NCBI GenBank assembly: GCA_023430315.1
Contig: JAEZAW010000023.1
Location: 1-19,975 of the forward strand
Length of the DNA: 19,975 nt
Direction of reading: 5' to 3'
Source: Pseudomonadota bacterium
Lineage (GTDB): Bacteria > Pseudomonadota > Alphaproteobacteria > Rhizobiales > Hyphomicrobiaceae
The position numbers and the translations under genes were made by a program. Below, one piece after another: positions 14,796 through 19,975 of this stretch (positions are counted from its first letter, which is position 1; each line of letters opens with the position of its first letter). Under the pieces are notes generated by a model. That model searched no databases. It was not told where the DNA came from and was given only the letters and a program-made list of their open reading frames with translations.

Positions 14796-16625
14796 ATGCC
14801 AGACAGCGACGACAGAGGTCATGCGTGGCGCGTCCCGCCGAGCCGGTACCTCGCGACGCGCCCCGCGATCTACGAAATCCCCCAGCCCAGCTCGCGCTAT
14901 CTGACAATGCCGGATGGCTGCCGGATCGCGGCCGACATCTATCTCCCGCAAGGCGGCGACTCCGTGGGCCGCACTTGGCCGACCATTCTCATCTGCACGC
15001 CCTACTATCGCCGCTTCAAGACCGCGGCTGGGACAAGCACCGAGCCGTGCCCCAACACCTTTCGATATCGCGACATGTTCGTGCCGCGCGGCTACGCGCT
15101 GGTCGTTGTCGATGTCCGCGGCAGCGGTGCGAGCTTCGGCACACGTGACAGCTTTCGCTCCCCGCGCGAACGTGAGGATTGCAAGGTCATCGCTGACTGG
15201 ATTGTCTCGCAATCCTGGTCGGACGGCCGGATCGGAGCAACGGGCGTCTCCTATCTCGGTGCGGCAAGCGACTTTCTTGCAAGCACCGGTCACCCAGCCA
15301 TTAAGGCGATCGCACCGCTCTTCGCCGTCTGGGATACGTACGCCGACAACTACTATCCCGGCGGCATCCTGCTCAAGGAGTTGGCGAAGGTCTATGATGG
15401 TCTGATGGTTGGGCTCGACCATGATCGCCGCGACGTGCTCAGGACGTACAGCTATTACGCGGATCCCAATCTCGAAGGACCACACCCCGTTGACGAGGAC
15501 GAGGATGGCAGCCTCTGCCGTGCCGCTGTGCGCGAGCACATTGCGAACTTCCGAATGCCCGACTTCATCGCCGAGTTCAAATTCAGGGACGATACGCTGC
15601 CCTACGACAAGAGCTTCACATCGGCGAAGTTCGGCCCTTACAATTACGCGAGCGGCGTTTGCGAGGATGTGGCCGTCTACGCGGTATCCGGCTGGATGGA
15701 TGGCGCGGGTTACGCGAACGGCGCCATCAGCCGCTTCCTGACCCTGCCGAACCCGAACAAGTATCTGCTGCTCGGTCCATGGGATCACGGTGCGCGGGTC
15801 AATACATCGCCTTGGCGCGAGGGTATCGCACCGCAGTTCACCATTCTTGCGGAGATTTTGCGCTTCTTCGACGAGCATCTCGCCGGAATGCCGACGGGCC
15901 TCAAGAATGAGTCTCTGGTCCACTTTTTCACGTATCACGAGGAAGCATGGCGCGAGAGCAAGAGCTGGCCGCCGACCCAGGAAGCAAAGCGCTTCTACAT
16001 CGCCGCCGCCCATGAACTTGCAGGCACGCCTGCCGCATCGGGCGCGGACACTTACCAGGTTGATTTCGGTCTCGGTACGGGCAACGAGACGCGCTACGAA
16101 CGGATCGCGGGTATCGATAGCACACGCTATTATACGGACTGGCAGGGCCGCGCTGACGGCATGCTTTCCTACACCTCGGCGCCGATCGACAAACCACTTG
16201 AAATGTCGGGGCACGCGCTGGCCTCGCTTTGGATCTCGTCGAGCGAGCCGGACGCGGCGCTGTTCGTCTATCTGACGGAAATCGAAGCCGACGGCACGGC
16301 GCGCTATGTCACCGAGGGTTTGCTGCGCGCGCTGCATCGCAAGGAGAGCCCTTGCCCGCCGAACTACAAGACGTCCTGGCCCTATCGCACGTTCACGCGT
16401 GCCGATGCGGAAACGATGCCGCTCGACAAGCCCCAACTGCTTCGGATCCCATTGCTACCGGTTTCCTGGGCCTTCCGGGCAGGAAGTCGCCTGCGCCTGT
16501 CCATCGCGGGCGCGGACACCGACCACTGCGGGCAGATCCCTCATGGTCGTCCGCCCAAGCTTACTATGCACCGGGGCGGCGAGATGGCCTCGTATATCGA
16601 GCTGCCGGCAAAAACACTCGGCTAA
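14796..16625 (+). CDS. CocE/NonD family hydrolase (peptidase S15-type alpha/beta hydrolase)
   Basis: A 609-residue serine hydrolase of the cocaine-esterase / X-Pro dipeptidyl-peptidase / cephalosporin-acylase family. Numbered from ATG 14796, the nucleophile elbow GATGVSYLGAAS has S152. The catalytic acid is D302 in VSGWMDGAGYANG, and the catalytic histidine is H331 in LLGPWDHGARVN. The N-terminal PDGCRIAADIYLP and GYALVVVDVRGSGAS are typical. The C-terminal part (about 430-605) is the jelly-roll domain, with EMSGHALASLWISSSEPDAALFVYLTEIEADG and FRAGSRLRLSIAGAD. There is no signal peptide. I chose 14796 because GGGAG lies 7 nt upstream; in-frame ATGs at 14721 and 14763 would add 25 or 11 poorly supported residues. 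It is convergent with the AraC regulator, 21 bp apart. The natural substrate (ester, amide or beta-lactam side chain) is unknown. Confidence 0.9.
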   Translation: MPDSDDRGHAWRVPPSRYLATRPAIYEIPQPSSRYLTMPDGCRIAADIYLPQGGDSVGRTWPTILICTPYYRRFKTAAGTSTEPCPNTFRYRDMFVPRGYALVVVDVRGSGASFGTRDSFRSPREREDCKVIADWIVSQSWSDGRIGATGVSYLGAASDFLASTGHPAIKAIAPLFAVWDTYADNYYPGGILLKELAKVYDGLMVGLDHDRRDVLRTYSYYADPNLEGPHPVDEDEDGSLCRAAVREHIANFRMPDFIAEFKFRDDTLPYDKSFTSAKFGPYNYASGVCEDVAVYAVSGWMDGAGYANGAISRFLTLPNPNKYLLLGPWDHGARVNTSPWREGIAPQFTILAEILRFFDEHLAGMPTGLKNESLVHFFTYHEEAWRESKSWPPTQEAKRFYIAAAHELAGTPAASGADTYQVDFGLGTGNETRYERIAGIDSTRYYTDWQGRADGMLSYTSAPIDKPLEMSGHALASLWISSSEPDAALFVYLTEIEADGTARYVTEGLLRALHRKESPCPPNYKTSWPYRTFTRADAETMPLDKPQLLRIPLLPVSWAFRAGSRLRLSIAGADTDHCGQIPHGRPPKLTMHRGGEMASYIELPAKTLG

Positions 16626-16646
16626 CTTAGCTCAGCCGCTCCACGG

Positions 16647-17675
16647 TCAGTCGAAGATGCGCCGGTCGGTGGATTGGGTGTCCCAACGCGACGGCTTCGT
16701 GCTCTGATCAAGCAGACGCTTGCGCTGCTCTGAGGGATTGATCCCGTAGGCGAGCTTGAACGTCTTGCTGAGATGCGCCCCGTCAGCGAAGCCCGTATCG
16801 GCTGCGATCGAGGCAAGCGACAGATCCGAATTCAGCATCCAGCGGGCGTGCTTGAGACGCAGCCGAAGGTACGCCGAGTGCGGGGTGCAGCCGACTTTCT
16901 CCTTGAACAGCCTCTCGAGCTGACGCGCGCTCGTGTGAACCTCGGCGGCAATTTTCACCACGGCGATCGGGCGGGCGAGATTCTGCTCCATGATGAGAAG
17001 TGCACGCGATACCCGATCATTGTCCCCCGAAAGGGCCATGGGCGGCGCCGGCTGTGCCGTAGATCCCGGCCGGGCCCGATCGATCTGCAGCAGGTGCAAC
17101 GCTTTCTGCGCACACGCTGGTCCGATATGGCGCTCGACTATCGAAGCCGCGAGATAGGAAACCCCTGTCCCTCCCGAGCAGGTAATGCGATTGCCATCGA
17201 CGACAAAGAGCCGATCGGCAATCGGCACCAGATCCCCGAACTCCTCGATGAAATCGCGATAGTGATACCAGCTGATGCAGCACTTTCGCCCTTCGAGCAG
17301 TCCTAGTCTGCAGAGGACGAAGCTGCCCGTGCATACACCGACGAGCTTGCTGTTGGTGCGCGCGGCACGGAGAAGAAATTCCTCTGTCTTGGCATCGAGC
17401 TGCGGACCGCCATGAAGGAGCCCACCTACGATGACGATGTAGTCGAGATTGGCTGGGTCGGTGAACTCCGAAGTCGGCCGCACGTAAGCACCGCAGCTCG
17501 CGCGGATCGCTTCCTTAGAATGGGACATGATCTGCCAGTGGCATCGGATCTGCCGGCTCCTGTCGCCCTCATCGCCCGCGAGGCGAAGAACATCGACAAA
17601 ATTTGCAAACGCCGTCAGCGTAAAATTATTGGCCAGAATGAAGCCGACCCGCAGCGGTGTGGGTGCCTTCGGCAC
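16647..17675 (-). CDS. GlxA-family AraC transcriptional regulator (GbdR/CdhR-like)
   Basis: A 342-residue regulator. The N-terminal DJ-1/PfpI-like ligand domain (about 8-195) has C115 in LVGVCTGSFVLCRLGLLEGR, with CISWYHYRDFIEEFG and ITCSGGTGVSYLAASIVERH further on. The C-terminal AraC domain (about 220-322) has two helix-turn-helix units: IAVVKIAAEVHTSARQLERL and LASIAADTGFADGAHLSKTF. This architecture is shared with GbdR and CdhR, which activate glycine-betaine and carnitine catabolism in Pseudomonas. Start is GTG at 17675; an in-frame TAA lies just upstream, and GGGAG or AAGGG serve as ribosome site. The gene follows soxG on the same strand after 121 bp, so it probably controls the sarcosine oxidase operon in response to betaine or dimethylglycine. 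The exact ligand is inference. Confidence 0.9.
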   Translation of the reverse strand: MPKAPTPLRVGFILANNFTLTAFANFVDVLRLAGDEGDRSRQIRCHWQIMSHSKEAIRASCGAYVRPTSEFTDPANLDYIVIVGGLLHGGPQLDAKTEEFLLRAARTNSKLVGVCTGSFVLCRLGLLEGRKCCISWYHYRDFIEEFGDLVPIADRLFVVDGNRITCSGGTGVSYLAASIVERHIGPACAQKALHLLQIDRARPGSTAQPAPPMALSGDNDRVSRALLIMEQNLARPIAVVKIAAEVHTSARQLERLFKEKVGCTPHSAYLRLRLKHARWMLNSDLSLASIAADTGFADGAHLSKTFKLAYGINPSEQRKRLLDQSTKPSRWDTQSTDRRIFD

Positions 17676-17796
17676 GTGCCCTTATGCTCCCATGTCCAAT
17701 ACGAATTCGCGTACACTGGATGGGAATGTGCCCGTGCGTACATATTTTGGCAAGCCGAGCCGAAACCCTGCCTGACTGCGCGGGGCCGGACGGCTG

Positions 17797-18312
17797 CTAT
17801 TGGTTCTTGAACTCCCGGACGGCCTCTTCGAGGAACGCGCGCACATAGGGAGCGAAGGATCGCCAGCACTCCACGCGGTAGACGCGATCCGAACCCAGCC
17901 TTATCAGTACGATCTCGGCCTTGCCAAGAACCGTTCGCGTTGCCGATCCAGTCGGAAAGGCTGCATCGCCGAGATCTATCGGTACGCCGGCATTCAGCAC
18001 CATGGATGCCTCGCGTCCGGCAACAGCAATGCCGACATTGCGATGACTGACATCGACGAGCGCGTGGAAATGCCCGGCGAGGGCCGCCCCGATCTCATTG
18101 GTGAGCGGGCTATCGGGTCCGATCAGCAGCCACTCGTCCGGCCCGAGCCTAGCCGCGATCCTTCCGCCGGTACTTATCGCGGTATTGATGTTTCCTGTGA
18201 GGTCGAAGCCGGCTGCCTCCCTGAGTGACGCCGCAAGCTCGGGGGCGATGCGGAGCGAGTAAGTGGCGCCGGCATCCGGCATCGACACGGAAATGGTAGA
18301 GCGCTCAGACAT
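17797..18312 (-). CDS. soxG: Sarcosine oxidase gamma subunit
   Basis: A 171-residue protein matching SoxG: ISTGGRIAARLGPDEWLLIGP, ALVDVSHRNVGIAVAGREASMVLNAGVPIDL, FPTGSATRTVLGKAEIVLIRLG and YRVECWRSFAPYVRAFLEEA. SoxG is the small subunit of the heterotetrameric SoxBDAG complex, which oxidatively demethylates sarcosine to glycine and passes the one-carbon unit to tetrahydrofolate. Its fold resembles the aminomethyltransferase domain. The start codon lies inside the end of soxA (ATGTCTGA, 8-bp overlap), so the two are translationally coupled. It is the last subunit gene, in the usual order soxB-D-A-G. Confidence 0.94.
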   Translation of the reverse strand: MSERSTISVSMPDAGATYSLRIAPELAASLREAAGFDLTGNINTAISTGGRIAARLGPDEWLLIGPDSPLTNEIGAALAGHFHALVDVSHRNVGIAVAGREASMVLNAGVPIDLGDAAFPTGSATRTVLGKAEIVLIRLGSDRVYRVECWRSFAPYVRAFLEEAVREFKNQ

Positions 18313-19975
18313 GCTCTAGCCCTCCATGCACGCGCTTTCCTTCCGTATCGAAGAAGACGGGCGCGACCACCTTAACAGCGGCAAATCCGCTTGGCATTGT
18401 CGCGTGCAGCACTTCGCCCATGCGGGCCCTTCCCCCGGAGATGAGAGCGAGCGCAATCGAGTGGCCGCAGGCATCACTCCAGTAGCTCGATGTCACGTGG
18501 CCAAGCATCTTCATGGGTATCGGCGCTTTGGGATCAGCGACGATCTGTGCGCCTTCGTCGAGCACCAGCTTTGGATCCGCCGTCACTAGGCCCACGAGCT
18601 GCTTGCGATCTTTCAGAAGCATGTCCGGACGCGTCAAGGAGCGCTTACCGACGAAATCCCGCTTGGAAGCGGCGACCATGCCGCCGAGGCCGGCATCGTC
18701 CGGCGTCACCGTGCCATCCGTATCCTGGCCCACGATGATGAAACCACGCTCGGCGCGCAGGACGTGCATCGTCTCCGTGCCGTAGGGCGTGATGCCGAAC
18801 GGCGCGCCTTGCTTGATGATGGCGTCCCACACCGTGCGCATGTGCCCGGTCGGCACATTGATCTCGTAGCCAAGCTCTCCGGTGAACGACACACGGAACA
18901 GGCGCGTCGGCACGCCGCAAATCCTGCCCACACGAACGGCCATATGCGGGAACGCGCCGGGTGACAGATCGATGTCCTCGACGAGGGGCTCGATCACCTC
19001 GCGCGCCTTCGGCCCCTGGACGGCAATCACGCCCCACTGCTCGGTCGTCGACGTCAGATAGACTTTCAGATCGCTCCACTCGGTCTGAAGATAGTCCTCC
19101 ATGTGCACGAGCACGCGCGCGGCACCGCCTGTGGTCGTCGTTACGTGGAAGCGATCCTCGGCAATGCGTGCAACGACGCCGTCGTCGAAGATGAAACCGT
19201 CCTCGCGCAGCATGATGCCATAGCGGCAGCGCCCCGGTGCGAGCTTCAGCCAGGCATTCGTATAAATGCGATTGAGGAATTCAGCCGCATCAGGCCCGAC
19301 GACCTCGATCTTTCCGAGCGTGGACGCATCGAAAATTCCGACATTCGAGCGCACGGCTCGACACTCGCGGCTCACCGCAGTGTGCATGTCCTCGCCGGGT
19401 CGAGGGAAATAGCGCGCGCGTCGCCAGAGCGCGACCGGCTCTAATACCGCCCCCTGCGCCTCGGCCCAATCATGCAGCGGCGCCTTGCGGATCGGATCGA
19501 ACAGCGCATCCCGCGCCTGCCCGACGATGGCCCCAAAGGACACGGGCGTGAACGGCGGCCGGAAAGTCGTCGTTCCGACGTCGGGAACAGGCCTCCCGAG
19601 CGTCTCCGCAACGATGCCGAGCGCGAGCATGTTCGACGTCTTGCCCTGATCCGTCGCCATACCCGTCGTCGTATAGCGCTTGACGTGCTCGATGCTCTGA
19701 AAGCCTTCGCGAACGGCGAGCTTGATGTCCTTCACCGTCACGTCATTCTGAAAATCGAGGAACGCGCGTACACGGTCTGCATCGCGGTCGGTCGGTAACG
19801 TGCGCACGCGACCGCTGTCCGTGCGTGTCGATGGCGTGACAACAACAGATCGACTCGCTGTTGCGCCAACGGCCTCGGCGCCTGCTCGCCAACCTTCGTC
19901 GAGTGCTGCAGCAAGGCCATACGTGCCGTTGGCGGCGCCTGCCGAGCGTTCTGGCTGTGCCGACGTCCCAGGTAC
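18305..19975 (-). CDS. soxA: Sarcosine oxidase alpha subunit, C-terminal part (5' end outside window)
   Basis: The frame stays open from the TGA at 18305-18307 through position 19975, giving 556 residues of a protein that is normally close to 1000. An internal GTG at 19807 is not the start, because translation upstream continues with a protein-like sequence including LAAALDEGWRAGAEAV. The first part here is the end of the FAD/NAD-binding section, with FLDFQNDVTVKDIKLAVREG and RYTTTGMATDQGKTSN. From about residue 135 of this fragment a GcvT-type aminomethyltransferase fold follows, with GIFDASTLGKIEVVGPDAAEFLNRIYTN, FTGELGYEINVP and ERGFIIVGQDTDGTVTPDDAGLG. This domain binds tetrahydrofolate and receives the methylene group. 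soxB and soxD should lie just beyond the window. Confidence 0.95.
   Translation of the reverse strand, partial: VPGTSAQPERSAGAANGTYGLAAALDEGWRAGAEAVGATASRSVVVTPSTRTDSGRVRTLPTDRDADRVRAFLDFQNDVTVKDIKLAVREGFQSIEHVKRYTTTGMATDQGKTSNMLALGIVAETLGRPVPDVGTTTFRPPFTPVSFGAIVGQARDALFDPIRKAPLHDWAEAQGAVLEPVALWRRARYFPRPGEDMHTAVSRECRAVRSNVGIFDASTLGKIEVVGPDAAEFLNRIYTNAWLKLAPGRCRYGIMLREDGFIFDDGVVARIAEDRFHVTTTTGGAARVLVHMEDYLQTEWSDLKVYLTSTTEQWGVIAVQGPKAREVIEPLVEDIDLSPGAFPHMAVRVGRICGVPTRLFRVSFTGELGYEINVPTGHMRTVWDAIIKQGAPFGITPYGTETMHVLRAERGFIIVGQDTDGTVTPDDAGLGGMVAASKRDFVGKRSLTRPDMLLKDRKQLVGLVTADPKLVLDEGAQIVADPKAPIPMKMLGHVTSSYWSDACGHSIALALISGGRARMGEVLHATMPSGFAAVKVVAPVFFDTEGKRVHGGLEHV

Noticed and set aside
14790..16436. 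Long minus-strand open frame (548 residues) opposite the CocE-type hydrolase
   Set aside because: It is a mirror frame of a high-GC gene with no motif or ribosome site, while the plus strand has an intact Ser-Asp-His hydrolase.
1..19975. CRISPR array, insertion sequence, integrase or phage genes
   Set aside because: No regularly spaced repeats, no transposase or integrase motifs and no phage structural genes were seen on either strand.

Overview
The window is GC-rich, with strongly GC-biased third codon positions. It most resembles an alphaproteobacterium of the order Hyphomicrobiales (Bradyrhizobiaceae or Xanthobacteraceae type). Support comes from the paralogue-rich ABC-type solute-binding protein family, a DUF1127 protein, a NikR-like regulator with a His-rich tail, and an intergenic block at about 11.1-11.35 kb that looks like the dispersed non-coding repeats common in those genomes. 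This placement is inference from content, not a database match.

Layout. Positions 2-259 hold the 3' end of an unidentified gene. A complete tRNA-Arg(CCG) follows at 363-439. Next comes an M20 family metallopeptidase (658-1785). A signalling block follows: a NarL/FixJ-type response regulator (2190-2861) lies tail-to-tail, 4 bp away, with a 779-residue membrane hybrid histidine kinase (2866-5205, minus). The kinase is divergent from an exported orphan solute-binding protein (5305-6303). The arrangement suggests a ligand-sensing module made of a binding protein, a Cache-domain kinase and a regulator.

Positions 6369-10663 (minus) hold five co-oriented genes, in transcription order: a DUF4242 protein, a small DUF1127 protein, an OsmC-like protein, a flavin-dependent monooxygenase, and a fusion of an FAD oxidoreductase with a MaoC-type hydratase. 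The last three are closely spaced and look like an operon for redox or acyl-CoA chemistry.

Positions 11451-14222 hold the most interesting unit: a NikR-family repressor gene divergent from a TonB-dependent outer-membrane receptor. Between them is a perfect AGTATGA-N16-TCATACT palindrome, which matches the classical NikR operator. The repressor keeps the DNA-binding half and one cysteine, but three of the four canonical nickel-binding histidines are replaced. This may be a rewired metal sensor controlling a metal or metallophore receptor.

Positions 14796-19975 hold a CocE/NonD (peptidase S15-type) hydrolase, a convergent GlxA/GbdR-type AraC regulator, and the end of a heterotetrameric sarcosine oxidase operon (soxA, cut by the window edge, then soxG). 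This points to catabolism of sarcosine or glycine betaine. A 15-bp copy of the tRNA-Arg 3' end at 14468-14482 might mark the far edge of an insertion at the tRNA, but it also lies in a hairpin and no integrase is present.
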